From positions 1,488,001 through 1,552,000 of the forward strand of contig NZ_WRPP01000001.1 in the NCBI RefSeq assembly GCF_009760405.1: DNA of 64,000 nucleotides, in the 5' to 3' direction. The notes below the pieces were generated by a model. That model worked only from the letters and a program-made list of their open reading frames with translations. It did not search any database and was not told the DNA's origin. Of this stretch, positions 29,389-37,221 are shown piece by piece. Made by a program: the position numbers and the translations under genes. Numbering within the stretch: position 1 is the stretch's first letter; every line of letters begins with the position of its first letter. The DNA is from Nocardia terrae (GTDB lineage: Bacteria > Actinomycetota > Actinomycetes > Mycobacteriales > Mycobacteriaceae).

Positions 29389-29410
29389 GGTCGGTATGTA
29401 TTGTCCGACC
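29389..29410 (-). promoter_or_regulatory. Inverted repeat upstream of the DoxX-like gene
   Basis: GGTCGG (29389-29394) and CCGACC (29405-29410) are exact inverted copies with a 10-nt spacer TATGTATTGT that could also serve as a -10 region. This arrangement resembles a repressor site; no regulator gene is adjacent. Confidence 0.35.
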
Positions 29411-29516
29411 GGTCCCGAGTTTCCGCGTTTCTGCCCGGTGTGTCGTCGTGGTTGATGGCCGATCGCCAAGTGGTAACGCACAATTAGGCTGCTATCCGGC
29501 TCGAGCAGGGGAAGTT

Positions 29517-30176
29517 ATGAAGGCGCACAAAGGGCTTGCCGTGGCCCTGTTGGTCGTGGGATTGATCGCGGGTTGCTCGAAGGAAGAGGCCAAGCATCCG
29601 GCCAACGCCCCGGCGCAGGAGGTGGGTCCACAGCCCGCGCCCAAGGAGAAGGCCGGCACGATCCCGGTGGGCCCGGGGCCGCAGGGCACCTACACCGTGG
29701 CCGCCCAGCCCGCACCCGGCAGCTGCCACTACCGCTACACCTCCGACAAACAGCCGCTGCCCGACTCGAACTGCACCCCGGGCGCGACGAATCCCAAAGT
29801 GAGCGCGGCGAATCTGGCCGACACCATCTGTAAATCGGGGTACACGACCTCGATTCGGCCCAACACCACGATCACCAATCCGGAGAAGGCCGCCAACATC
29901 AAGTCCTACGGCTACAACGGCGACCCGCGCGATGCCGAATACGACCACCTGATCTCGCTGGAGCTGGGCGGCGATCCCAATGACCCGCGCAATATCTGGG
30001 TCGAACCGCCGTCACCCGGTCACCAGAACGGCAACGGGCCCAACAATCCCAAGGACGGCGTCGAGTCCAAGCTGCACACCCTGGTCTGCAGCGGCAAGGT
30101 CGCGCTGCTCGACGCCCAGGTCGCCATCGCCACCGACTGGACCACCGCGCTCGCCAAGGTCGGCTTCCCCAGCTGA
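29517..30176 (+). CDS. Lipoprotein with HNH-like motif
   Basis: A 219-aa protein. Residues 1-20 are a lipoprotein signal ending LIAGC, so Cys20 should be lipidated and the protein held on the outer face of the membrane. A Pro/Ala/Lys-rich linker follows. The C-terminal domain carries YDHLISLELGGDPNDPRNIW, the pattern of small predicted HNH-type nuclease folds (Asp-His ... Leu-Gly-Gly ... Asn-x-Trp), preceded and followed by cysteines. The role of such exported HNH-like domains is unclear; nuclease activity is inference. AGGGGA lies a few bases before ATG. Confidence 0.82.
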   Translation: MKAHKGLAVALLVVGLIAGCSKEEAKHPANAPAQEVGPQPAPKEKAGTIPVGPGPQGTYTVAAQPAPGSCHYRYTSDKQPLPDSNCTPGATNPKVSAANLADTICKSGYTTSIRPNTTITNPEKAANIKSYGYNGDPRDAEYDHLISLELGGDPNDPRNIWVEPPSPGHQNGNGPNNPKDGVESKLHTLVCSGKVALLDAQVAIATDWTTALAKVGFPS

Positions 30177-30248
30177 CGGGCGCGCCGCGCTCGGCGTGGC
30201 GGGCGGAAAGGCCCTCGGGACCGGTGCCCGCGGGCCTACCATCGAGCG

Positions 30249-30905
30249 ATGTCAACGCCGCAGGACGGCTCGACGATGATCGAGGGCCGGGTCGTGCACA
30301 AGGTGAACAACGCGCTGCGCATCACCTTCAACGCAGGGCCCGGTGATCCGCTGGCGGTCGGCGTGCAGGGTGCGGGCAACGGGCTGGGTGCGAAGGCGGC
30401 CATCCTGTTCGGATTCAAGAACGGCGGCACCGGCAAGCACCGCATCACCTACGCGGACGGGTCCGTGGTGTGGGTGGAGTCCCGCGACTCCGCACCCACC
30501 GTGCTCAGCCGCGGGGACGGAACCGCGCTGGGCACCATCCAGCGCGCCGACACCTCCACGGCCGTCGGGTCCACGGCGGGAACGCTTTTCCACTTCGTGC
30601 CCGATCCCGACGAACCCCGCACGCCCGAGCTGTTCCGCATGCTGGTGCTCGACCGCATGGGCGCGGAGACCGGCCGGCTCGACGTGGTGCGCACGGCCGG
30701 CGGCTGGACCGTGCGCCGTCTCGTCGGCGACCTCTACGACGAATCCTTCTGGTGGGATCGGGCGGGCCAGCCGCTGCCCATCCCGATCCTGGGCACCCGG
30801 CTGTGGCTGAAACACCCGCTCGACTCGGTGGAGCGGGACGTCCTGCTGGGTGCCTGCGTCGACATCACCCTGGGACTGCGGCCCTATGTCGCCGCCATGA
30901 AATAG
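30249..30905 (+). CDS. Hypothetical cytosolic protein, possible tubby-like/LURP-one fold
   Basis: A 218-aa protein without signal or membrane segments. It alternates short beta-rich runs (MIEGRVVHKVNNALRITF, then VVWVESRDSAPTVLSRGDG, then LGTIQRADTSTAVGS) ending in a hydrophobic helix (VLLGACVDITLGLRPYV), an order reminiscent of LURP-one/scramblase-like tubby barrels. This resemblance is weak and no function is claimed. Convergent with the CurA-type reductase, 4 bp apart. Confidence 0.7.
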   Translation: MSTPQDGSTMIEGRVVHKVNNALRITFNAGPGDPLAVGVQGAGNGLGAKAAILFGFKNGGTGKHRITYADGSVVWVESRDSAPTVLSRGDGTALGTIQRADTSTAVGSTAGTLFHFVPDPDEPRTPELFRMLVLDRMGAETGRLDVVRTAGGWTVRRLVGDLYDESFWWDRAGQPLPIPILGTRLWLKHPLDSVERDVLLGACVDITLGLRPYVAAMK

Positions 30906-30909
30906 GGCC

Positions 30910-31923
30910 TCAGTCCGCCACTTTGATGACCAGCTTGCCCAGGTTCTTGCCGGTGAGCAGGCCCTGGAACGCTTCCACCGTGTGATCGAGGCCGTCCACG
31001 ACGTCTTCGAGGTAGACCAGCTTGCCCTCGGCGATCCACTGCGCCGCGGCCGGATAGAACTCACCGGCCTGATCCCAGAAGTCGGACACGATGAAGCCGC
31101 GCACGGTCATGCTCTTGCGCAGGATGTTCGACATGAACAGCGGCAGGCGGTCCGGGCCGGGCGGGAGGTCGGTGTCGTTGTAGTTGGCGATCAAGCCGCA
31201 CACCGGGATTCGGGCGAACTGGTTGAGGCGGGGGAGGACGGCGTCGAACACCGCGCCGCCGACATTCTCGAAGTAGACGTCGATGCCGTCCGGGGTGGCG
31301 GCGGCCAGTTGTTCGGCGAAATCCGGTGCGCGATGGTCGATGGCGGCGTCGAAACCGAATCGCTCCCGCAGCAAGGCCACCTTCTGCGGGCCGCCCGCGA
31401 TGCCGACCGCCCGCGCGCCCTTGATCTTCGCGAGCTGACCGACGGTCGCGCCGACCGGACCGGTGGCCGCGGCGACCACCACGGTCTCACCCGGCTGCGG
31501 GCGGCCGATCGTGAGCAGGCCGGTGTAGGCGGTCATGCCGGGCATGCCGAGCACCCCGAGCGCGGTGGTCAGCGGCGCGGCATTCGGATCCAGCTTGCGC
31601 AGGGCGCGGACGCTCTCGACCGAATGCGTCTGCCAGCCGCCGTAGCCGAGCACGATATCGCCGGGGCTCAGGGCGGGATCGGTGGATTCCAGGACGCGGG
31701 AGACGGTCGCGCCGCACATGGTGCCGTCGACCTCCACGGGTGCGGCGTAGGAGGGAGCGTCGCTCATGCGGCCGCGCATGTACGGGTCCAGCGACAGATA
31801 CAGCGTCTGCAGCAGTGCCTCGCCCGGTTTCGGCGGCTCCAGCTCGACGGTCTCGGTGCGGAAATTCTCCTGCTGCGGCATGCCGATCGGGCGCGAGGCC
31901 AGGACTATGCGGGTGGACTTCAT
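30910..31923 (-). CDS. NADP-dependent oxidoreductase (zinc-free MDR, CurA/PTGR type)
   Basis: A 337-aa medium-chain reductase lacking the zinc ligands of alcohol dehydrogenases. The N-terminal substrate domain has SLDPYMRGRMSD, diagnostic of leukotriene B4 dehydrogenase/CurA-like enone reductases. The Rossmann part has VVVAAATGPVGATVGQLAKI and later DVYFENVGG. These enzymes reduce alpha,beta-unsaturated carbonyls with NADPH. ATG 31923 is chosen on homology. The adjacent TetR ends 12 bp past the ORF's extended 5' end on the same strand, so the regulator may control it. Confidence 0.88.
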   Translation of the reverse strand: MKSTRIVLASRPIGMPQQENFRTETVELEPPKPGEALLQTLYLSLDPYMRGRMSDAPSYAAPVEVDGTMCGATVSRVLESTDPALSPGDIVLGYGGWQTHSVESVRALRKLDPNAAPLTTALGVLGMPGMTAYTGLLTIGRPQPGETVVVAAATGPVGATVGQLAKIKGARAVGIAGGPQKVALLRERFGFDAAIDHRAPDFAEQLAAATPDGIDVYFENVGGAVFDAVLPRLNQFARIPVCGLIANYNDTDLPPGPDRLPLFMSNILRKSMTVRGFIVSDFWDQAGEFYPAAAQWIAEGKLVYLEDVVDGLDHTVEAFQGLLTGKNLGKLVIKVAD

Positions 31924-31980
31924 CGTCGGTACGACCTTTCGATGGGCGAATCCCTCCATTCTGGACATTGTGGACCGGGG

Positions 31981-32664
31981 TCAGGAGTGTTCCGCTCGCC
32001 AGGTGTCGAAACTCGTCATGATGTGGTGGCGGACCGTCGCCCAGTCCGGGACCAGGCTCGAGGCCGCGGGGACCGAGGCGGTGAGCAGGACGCCCGCGAT
32101 GGTGATGACGGTCAGGCGCATCCAGTCCCGCGCTCCCGGGCGGTCGGCGAGACCGCCGAGCACGCCCCGGGCGACCGCGAAGACGGTGGCCTCGAGGTGC
32201 TCGACGAGATGCGCCACGGTGGCCGTCATTTCGGGGTCGGTGCGGGCGGCGGCCAGGAATTCGAAGCCGACGCTCACCGGTGCGACCTGCGCCAGCGTCC
32301 ACAGCTCGTCGACCAGCACGCCGACGCGTTCTCGGTCGGAACCCTCGATGGTGGAATAGGTTTCGACGACCGCCTGGGCGGTGATATCCGCGACCCGGCG
32401 GATCGCGGCGTCCAGCAGTTCGGCGCGGGTCGGGTAGTAGTGTTGCACCGCGCCCTGGCTCACCCCGGCGCGTTCGGCGACCCCGCGCGTGGTGGTGGCG
32501 GCGTGCCCGTTCTCTATCAGGCTGGCGATGGTGGCGTCGAGAATCGCGACCCGGGTGTCCTCCCGCTGCTCGGCCCGGCTGCGGGCCTTCGGCGGCTCGT
32601 CCGGGTCGGCCTTCGCGGGCCCATCTGCTCTGTCGCGCTTGCTTTTTCCCGTCGTGACCGGCAC
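31981..32664 (-). CDS. TetR-family regulator
   Basis: A 227-aa regulator with a charged N-terminal tail and the HTH at about residues 55-85 (TTTRGVAERAGVSQGAVQHYYPTRAELL). The GTG start at 32664 is a best guess; the open frame runs on to 33405 only because of base bias. It faces the MpaB-type oxygenase gene across a perfect 18-bp palindrome and two further repeats, and lies upstream of the CurA-type reductase, so it likely controls both directions. Confidence 0.87.
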   Translation of the reverse strand: MPVTTGKSKRDRADGPAKADPDEPPKARSRAEQREDTRVAILDATIASLIENGHAATTTRGVAERAGVSQGAVQHYYPTRAELLDAAIRRVADITAQAVVETYSTIEGSDRERVGVLVDELWTLAQVAPVSVGFEFLAAARTDPEMTATVAHLVEHLEATVFAVARGVLGGLADRPGARDWMRLTVITIAGVLLTASVPAASSLVPDWATVRHHIMTSFDTWRAEHS

Positions 32665-32679
32665 GGCCCCACGATACCG

Positions 32680-32722
32680 TTCGTGCAACGAACAAGTCGG
32701 CCGACTTGTCAAGTCGTGCGAC
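32680..32722. promoter_or_regulatory. TetR operator cluster
   Basis: Three adjacent inverted repeats: TTCGT-GCA-ACGAA (32680-32692), the perfect 18-bp palindrome ACAAGTCGGCCGACTTGT (32692-32709), and AGTCG-TG-CGACT (32711-32722). They fill the gap between the divergent tetR and MpaB-type genes and share the half-site AGTCG. Confidence 0.75.
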
Positions 32723-32775
32723 TGATCAATACGCTTGTCCCACAGCCGATATGGAACACGACGAGGTGATCTTCC

Positions 32776-33750
32776 ATGGCATCCCAGGACATCCGCATCT
32801 GGCGGCGCGGCCCGGCCCCCACCCCCGCGACCCCCGCCGACCCCGGCTACTTCGGCCCCGGCTCCCAAGTCTGGCGGGTGCTCCTGCACCCCGCCGTCAC
32901 CCCCTTCCTGGCCCCCGTGACCGCCCTGCTCGAACTGCCCCACATCGGCATGCAAGCGGTCATCCTCGACCACGACCCCCTGGCCGTCACCAGCCGCACC
33001 CACCGCGCGATGAGCCCGATCATGGCCGTCCGCCGCGCCCAGCGCACCGTCGGCGTCCCCGTCCCGATCATCCTGGGCGACAAGCCCACCGCCGACCGCA
33101 TCGCCGCCCACCTGCGCCGCTACCACCGTCCCATGACCGGCACCATCCCCGGCACCGCCGAACCCTACGCCGCCGCAGGCCCCGAACTGGTCCTCTTCGC
33201 CCACGTCACGATCATGCAAGCGGCCCTGCTGGTCTACGAGCACTTCGCCTACGAGGGCCTGCGCCGCCCAGCGCGGCTGACCCCCGCCGACCGCGACCAG
33301 TTCTGGCTGGAAGCAAAACAATTCGGCATCCTGATGGGCGCGAACCCCGACGAAATCCCCACCACCTGCCACCAGGTGGCCACCTACTACGCCTCGATCT
33401 CCCACCGCTACGGCGTCATCGAATCCTTCGGCCCCGACCTGGCCGTTACCCCGGTCCTGTCCCTGCTACGCGGCTTCGGTCCCGCCCAACTCCCCCAACT
33501 GGCCCCACTCCTCTTGTCCGCCTTGCTGACTCCCCAACTAATGGCCACCCTCCCCCGCCCGGCCCGCCGCAACCTCGGCATCCCCACCTTCCTCGACCCC
33601 CTCCTCAACCTCTCCCTCCGCCTGACCCGCCCCACCCTGCGCGCCTTCACCATCCACCGCTTCGCCACCGCCCTCGAACTCCGCATCAGCGGCCCCGACG
33701 CCGCATCCCTCTCCGCCCACGCCCGCCGATTGCAGGCCGCCGTCGCATAG
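32776..33750 (+). CDS. MpaB-type oxygenase (DUF2236)
   Basis: A 324-aa protein of the ER-bound oxygenase MpaB/latex-clearing-protein superfamily, which uses a b-type haem to cleave C=C bonds. Signature segments are VWRVLLHPAVTPFLAPVTAL, the AVILDHDPLAV region, and LVLFAHVTIMQAALLVYEHF, whose histidines are candidate haem or substrate residues. Length and order are typical. AGGTGAT 8 nt before ATG. Divergent from its presumed TetR repressor. Substrate unknown; lipids or terpenoids are common guesses for nocardial homologues. Confidence 0.85.
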   Translation: MASQDIRIWRRGPAPTPATPADPGYFGPGSQVWRVLLHPAVTPFLAPVTALLELPHIGMQAVILDHDPLAVTSRTHRAMSPIMAVRRAQRTVGVPVPIILGDKPTADRIAAHLRRYHRPMTGTIPGTAEPYAAAGPELVLFAHVTIMQAALLVYEHFAYEGLRRPARLTPADRDQFWLEAKQFGILMGANPDEIPTTCHQVATYYASISHRYGVIESFGPDLAVTPVLSLLRGFGPAQLPQLAPLLLSALLTPQLMATLPRPARRNLGIPTFLDPLLNLSLRLTRPTLRAFTIHRFATALELRISGPDAASLSAHARRLQAAVA

Positions 33751-33808
33751 AAGAATGCCGGCCCATCCCCGGCCGACCGACGAGCGAAATATTTCTGCCA
33801 TTACCGAT

Positions 33809-33821
33809 ATAGTCAAACTAT
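33809..33821 (+). promoter_or_regulatory. Autoregulatory operator over the antitoxin start
   Basis: ATAGT-CAA-ACTAT is a perfect 5-3-5 inverted repeat overlapping the antitoxin ATG (33820-33822), inside an A/T-rich stretch with a -10-like GATATAGT. Antitoxins of VapB type usually bind such repeats at their own promoter. It also suggests a leaderless message. Confidence 0.5.
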
Positions 33822-34104
33822 GGGAACTGAGGGAAAAGGTCAGACGAAGCCACTGAAGACCACCATGTCGACGTTGTCGACCACGCGTGAACGTTTGGCT
33901 GACCTCGCACAACCCGAGGAAACGGTCGATCAGACTCTCAACCGGCTGATGGACGTCTACCAGTCGGTTCGCTCTCGTGCCCGCACGGCTTGGGAGACGC
34001 GCAAAGCCGCTGCCCAAGCAGATCCTCAGGCTTGGGCAGCCGGGGCGCACCTAGCTGACATGCTGACCGACCGCGCCGCCGCGCGGCGGGCGGCCCGAGG
34101 GTGA
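33820..34104 (+). CDS. Antitoxin-like protein of a PIN toxin-antitoxin pair
   Basis: A 94-aa, charged, helical protein with an N-terminal region that fits an Arc/MetJ-like ribbon-helix-helix (STTRERLADLAQPEETVDQTLNRLM). No ribosome site precedes ATG 33820; a leaderless message or the internal ATG at 33865 are both possible. Stop overlaps the toxin start by GTGA, as in most VapBC pairs. The pair is visibly less G/C-rich than its neighbours, consistent with horizontal gain. Confidence 0.7.
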   Translation: MGTEGKGQTKPLKTTMSTLSTTRERLADLAQPEETVDQTLNRLMDVYQSVRSRARTAWETRKAAAQADPQAWAAGAHLADMLTDRAAARRAARG

Positions 34105-34523
34105 CCAATACGGGCTATGTCCTCGACGACACTGTTCTTCACGCTTATGCGCACGGTTCCTTGACCACGACCAGCCTCATCGTCCATCTCACCGAACGTG
34201 ACGTTCGTATCGCCATCCCCGCTCTCGCATTGTCTGCCAGCAAAGCGCGTTTGAACGAGGATCAACGCGAAAGCCTCGATGGCGTGATCGACAACAACGG
34301 GCTGATCGAGCTGGCAGGCTTGACTACGCTCGCCGACACCAATGAGTTGGCCGACATTCTCGCCGCGACCGATCACCTTGATATCGCTGCTGCGCAGATG
34401 ATTTCGGTGGCCCGTCACTTCGACTGGGAGATCATCACCCACGACCGTGGCCGGTGGCGGCAAATCGAAGAAGCGCTTCCCTGGCCGATCGATCTCGTCG
34501 AACTGAGCAACGAAGGTCCCTGA
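34101..34523 (+). CDS. PIN-domain toxin-like protein (VapC type)
   Basis: A 140-aa protein with spaced acidic residues of the PIN ribonuclease fold: GYVLDDTVLHAYAHG at the N-terminus, HLDIAAAQMISVA in the middle, and EIITHDRGRW near the C-terminus. Strand-helix order and size match VapC-like toxins, though the first motif reads LDDT rather than LDTS. Translated from a GTG overlapping the antitoxin stop. Predicted to cut RNA when its partner is lost. Family assignment is by motif spacing only. Confidence 0.72.
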   Translation: MTNTGYVLDDTVLHAYAHGSLTTTSLIVHLTERDVRIAIPALALSASKARLNEDQRESLDGVIDNNGLIELAGLTTLADTNELADILAATDHLDIAAAQMISVARHFDWEIITHDRGRWRQIEEALPWPIDLVELSNEGP

Positions 34524-34611
34524 CTTCCACCCACCGCCTGGACTACATGCGTTGCGGTACCAGAACTTCGAGAAGTCCTGTGCCGCAATGCATGCTCGTA
34601 AGTGGAGGTGG

Positions 34612-35352
34612 TCAGGGGGAGGGTGGGAGTGGGGGGTTCCAGGTGTCGGCGGGGGAGGGTGGGGAGTCGGGGTATTCGTCGTGGCGGTGCCACCAGGCGT
34701 AGGGCGGGGATTGGGGGTAGTCGGGTGGGGAGTCTTCCCAGGTTTCCTGGCGGCCGAGGGCGGTGATGTCGAGGAGGGTCCAGGTGTTGCCGAGGGCGGA
34801 ATCGCCTCGGGTGGTGAGGAAGTAGGTGCGGAAGATCTGGGAGTCGACTCGGATGAAGGCGTTGGTGCCGTGCCATTCGTCGACGCCGAAGTCGGTGTCG
34901 AAGGTGTCGGTGATGGTGTACCAGGGCATGGTCCAGTCCATGCGCTTCTTCAGGCGGGCTATGTCGGGTTGAGGGGCGCGGGAGGCGAAGACGAAGGTGG
35001 TGGAGCGGGCGTTCACGTGGGCGAGGTTGCCTATGTGGTCGGCCATCATGGAGCAGCCGAAGCACGCTTTGCCGAGGTCGACGCCGGCGGTGCCCTCGGG
35101 GGCGCCGTGCACGCCCGGGTCGAAGAAGGCGCGGTAGACGATCAGCTGGCGACGGCCTTCGAACAGGTCGAGGAGGGTCATGCGGCCTTCGGGGCCTTCG
35201 AAGGTGTACTGCTTTTCGACGGGGAGCCAGGGCATTCGGCGGCGCTGCGCGGCCAGCGCGTCCTGCGCGCGGGTCAGTTCCTTTTCCTTGACGAGCAGCC
35301 GCTCCCACTCGTCCTGCCACTCCTGCGCTGTCACAATCCTCGGTGCTGTCAT
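34612..35352 (-). CDS. DUF899 family thioredoxin-like protein
   Basis: A 246-aa protein of the DUF899 family: VTAQEWQDEWERLLVKEKEL at the N-terminus, then YTFEGPEGRMTLLDLFEGR, GKACFGCSMMADH and DEWHGTNAFI. The CFGC pair sits where peroxiredoxin-like folds carry their thiols. The last ~25 residues are Pro/Ser-rich and unusual for the family core. DUF899 proteins often accompany ECF41-type sigma genes or SDRs in actinomycetes; here it is divergent from an ECF41 gene. Biochemical role unknown. Confidence 0.85.
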   Translation of the reverse strand: MTAPRIVTAQEWQDEWERLLVKEKELTRAQDALAAQRRRMPWLPVEKQYTFEGPEGRMTLLDLFEGRRQLIVYRAFFDPGVHGAPEGTAGVDLGKACFGCSMMADHIGNLAHVNARSTTFVFASRAPQPDIARLKKRMDWTMPWYTITDTFDTDFGVDEWHGTNAFIRVDSQIFRTYFLTTRGDSALGNTWTLLDITALGRQETWEDSPPDYPQSPPYAWWHRHDEYPDSPPSPADTWNPPLPPSP

Positions 35353-35460
35353 CGGAATGTCCCATGGTGATTGTGGTTCAGTGGATCCGGATATCTCTCA
35401 GCTCAGCACTGGCGGAAACCGCAGTCAACCGAGCCGAGGAGCGAGTGAACGGGAGTGTCG

Positions 35461-36360
35461 GTGGAGGTGCACGCCGAAGGGCGCGATGCGGTGAGCGCGT
35501 TCGCGGAGTATCGGAAACTGCTGTTCACGGTGGCCTACGAGATGCTCGGGTCGGCCGCCGACGCCGAGGACGTGGTGCAGGAGACCTGGTTGCGGTGGTC
35601 GACGGTCGATCTCGCCACGGTGCAGGACGCGCGCGCCTATCTCGTGCGGATCGTCAGCCGTCAGGCGTTGAACCGGTTGCGGACACTGGGGCGGCGCAAG
35701 GAGACCTACGTCGGGCCCTGGTTGCCGGAACCCCTGTTGACCGCACCGGATGTGGCCGAGGATGTCGAGCTGGCCGACCGGGTCTCCACGGCAATGCTTT
35801 TGGTGCTCGAAACCCTCGCGCCGACAGAGCGGGCGGTCTTCGTGCTGCGGGAGGTGTTCGACCTGGGATACGACGAGATCGCGGCGGCGGTCGACAAGAC
35901 TCCGGCGGCCGTGCGCCAGATCGCGCATCGGGCGCGGCAGCATGTCGAGGCCCGCCGTCCGCGGTCCGTGGCCACCGCCGCCCAGACGCGGGCCGCGGCC
36001 GAATCGTTCCGGCGCGCACTCGAAACCGGCGATCTGCAGGGCCTGCTGGACGTGCTCGCACCCGAGGTGGTGCTGACCGGCGACGGCGGCGGCATCAAAC
36101 AGGCCGCGCTGCGCCCGATCACCGGCGCGGACAAGGTGGTTCGTTTCATTCTCGGCGGATCCGCGAAGAACCGGGCCCTGCTCACCATCGACGAGATCTC
36201 GATCAACGGCCGCCCGGCGCTGGTCTTCCGGCTCGACGGCGAGATCGACGGCGTCATGACCTTCGATGTCGAGGGCGAGCGCATCCACGCCCTGAACTTC
36301 GTCCGCAACCCGCACAAGCTGACGCGCGTCGAATCCGAAACCGCGCTCGCGCTGCGCTGA
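35461..36360 (+). CDS. ECF41-family RNA polymerase sigma factor (SigJ type) with SnoaL-like domain
   Basis: A 299-aa sigma factor. Region 2 is YRKLLFTVAYEMLGSAADAEDVVQETWLRW; region 4 is YDEIAAAVDKTPAAVRQIAHRARQ. The ECF41 hallmarks follow: WLPEPL in the linker, then a SnoaL_2/NTF2-like C-terminal domain with DGGGI and NPHKL. In this family the C-terminal domain regulates activity in place of an anti-sigma factor. GTG 35461 is chosen for GGGAG 5 nt upstream; GTG 35455 is possible. The downstream SDR carries an ECF41-like promoter and is the probable target. Confidence 0.92.
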   Translation: MEVHAEGRDAVSAFAEYRKLLFTVAYEMLGSAADAEDVVQETWLRWSTVDLATVQDARAYLVRIVSRQALNRLRTLGRRKETYVGPWLPEPLLTAPDVAEDVELADRVSTAMLLVLETLAPTERAVFVLREVFDLGYDEIAAAVDKTPAAVRQIAHRARQHVEARRPRSVATAAQTRAAAESFRRALETGDLQGLLDVLAPEVVLTGDGGGIKQAALRPITGADKVVRFILGGSAKNRALLTIDEISINGRPALVFRLDGEIDGVMTFDVEGERIHALNFVRNPHKLTRVESETALALR

Positions 36361-36388
36361 TTCGCGCGATGTGAGGCCGGTCACCCAC

Positions 36389-36415
36389 TGTCACAGGCGG
36401 TGACCGGGCGGGGTC
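36389..36415 (+). promoter_or_regulatory. ECF41-type promoter of the SDR gene
   Basis: TGTCACA (36389-36395), a 16-nt spacer, then GGTC (36412-36415). The ECF41 consensus, as I recall it, is TGTCACA-N16-CGTC, so only one base differs. Transcription would start close to the ATG at 36424, giving a leaderless or near-leaderless mRNA. Confidence 0.65.
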
Positions 36416-36423
36416 TTGTGGGC

Positions 36424-37164
36424 ATGACGAACACAGCACAGACAGCCCTCATCACCGGAGCCAACAAGGGACTCGGCCTCGAAGCGGCCCGGCGGCTCGG
36501 GGAACAAGGCTGGACGGTCTTCCTCGGCTCGCGCGACGAAGCCAGGGGACAGACGGCCGCGGACAAGCTGACGGCCGAGGGAATGACCGTGATCATGGTT
36601 CCCCTCGACGTGACCTCCGACGAATCGGTCACCGCCGCAGCACGCCTGGTCGGCGAGCACACCGATCGGCTCGACGTCCTGATCAACAATGCCGGTGCGC
36701 CGGGCGGGGCCGTCCCGCCCGCCGACGCGACCGTCGCCGACCTCCACGCCGTCTACGACACCAACGTCTACGGCCCGGTCCGCGTCACCCACGCATTCCT
36801 GCCGCTGCTGCAAGCCGCCGAGAATCCGCGCGTGGTGATGGTCTCCAGCGCGGCCGGCTCGTTCGCCGTCATCACCGACCCCGACCAGCCGGTCTCGAAA
36901 ATGCACGAGCTGGCCTACAGCTCGTCGAAGGCGGCGCTGAACATGATCACCGTCCGCTACGCCCAGGCGCTGCCGCACATCAAGTTCAATGTCGCCACCC
37001 CCGGCGAGGTCGCCAATCGTAAGTTCGCCGCCACCGATATGAACCATCACACCGGTCAGCTGACCGTGACCGAGGGCACCGATTCGATCCTGCGCCTGGC
37101 CACCCTGGACGCCGACGGCCCGTCGGGCATCTTCATCGACCGCCTCGGGCCCGTCGCCTGGTGA
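36424..37164 (+). CDS. Short-chain dehydrogenase/reductase, likely ECF41 target
   Basis: A 246-aa classical SDR: LITGANKGLGLEAA for NAD(P) binding, VLINNAG, catalytic Ser in MVSSAAG, and Tyr165-x3-Lys169 in YSSSK. NAD(P)-dependent oxidoreductases are typical partners of ECF41 sigma factors. ATG 36424 follows the ECF41-like promoter closely and has no ribosome site, fitting a leaderless transcript. Substrate unknown. Confidence 0.88.
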   Translation: MTNTAQTALITGANKGLGLEAARRLGEQGWTVFLGSRDEARGQTAADKLTAEGMTVIMVPLDVTSDESVTAAARLVGEHTDRLDVLINNAGAPGGAVPPADATVADLHAVYDTNVYGPVRVTHAFLPLLQAAENPRVVMVSSAAGSFAVITDPDQPVSKMHELAYSSSKAALNMITVRYAQALPHIKFNVATPGEVANRKFAATDMNHHTGQLTVTEGTDSILRLATLDADGPSGIFIDRLGPVAW

Positions 37165-37177
37165 CCCCGAAAACACG

Positions 37178-37205
37178 CTGGGCCGCAACCGAAGTCGCGG
37201 CCCAG
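37178..37205. terminator. Bidirectional hairpin between SDR and L,D-transpeptidase genes
   Basis: Perfect 9-bp arms CTGGGCCGC (37178-37186) and GCGGCCCAG (37197-37205) with a 10-nt loop, between two convergent stops. No T-tract on either side. Confidence 0.65.
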
Positions 37206-37221
37206 GGTTCGAGTGCTACCG

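Noticed and set aside
31981..33405. A 474-codon TetR frame
   Set aside because: Homology begins near 32664; the N-terminal half lies opposite the MpaB-type gene and across the operator.
35329..35355. TGTCACA at 35329 as a second ECF41 promoter for autoregulation of the sigma gene
   Set aside because: The bases 16 nt downstream are TCGG, not CGTC, and the motif lies inside the DUF899 coding region.
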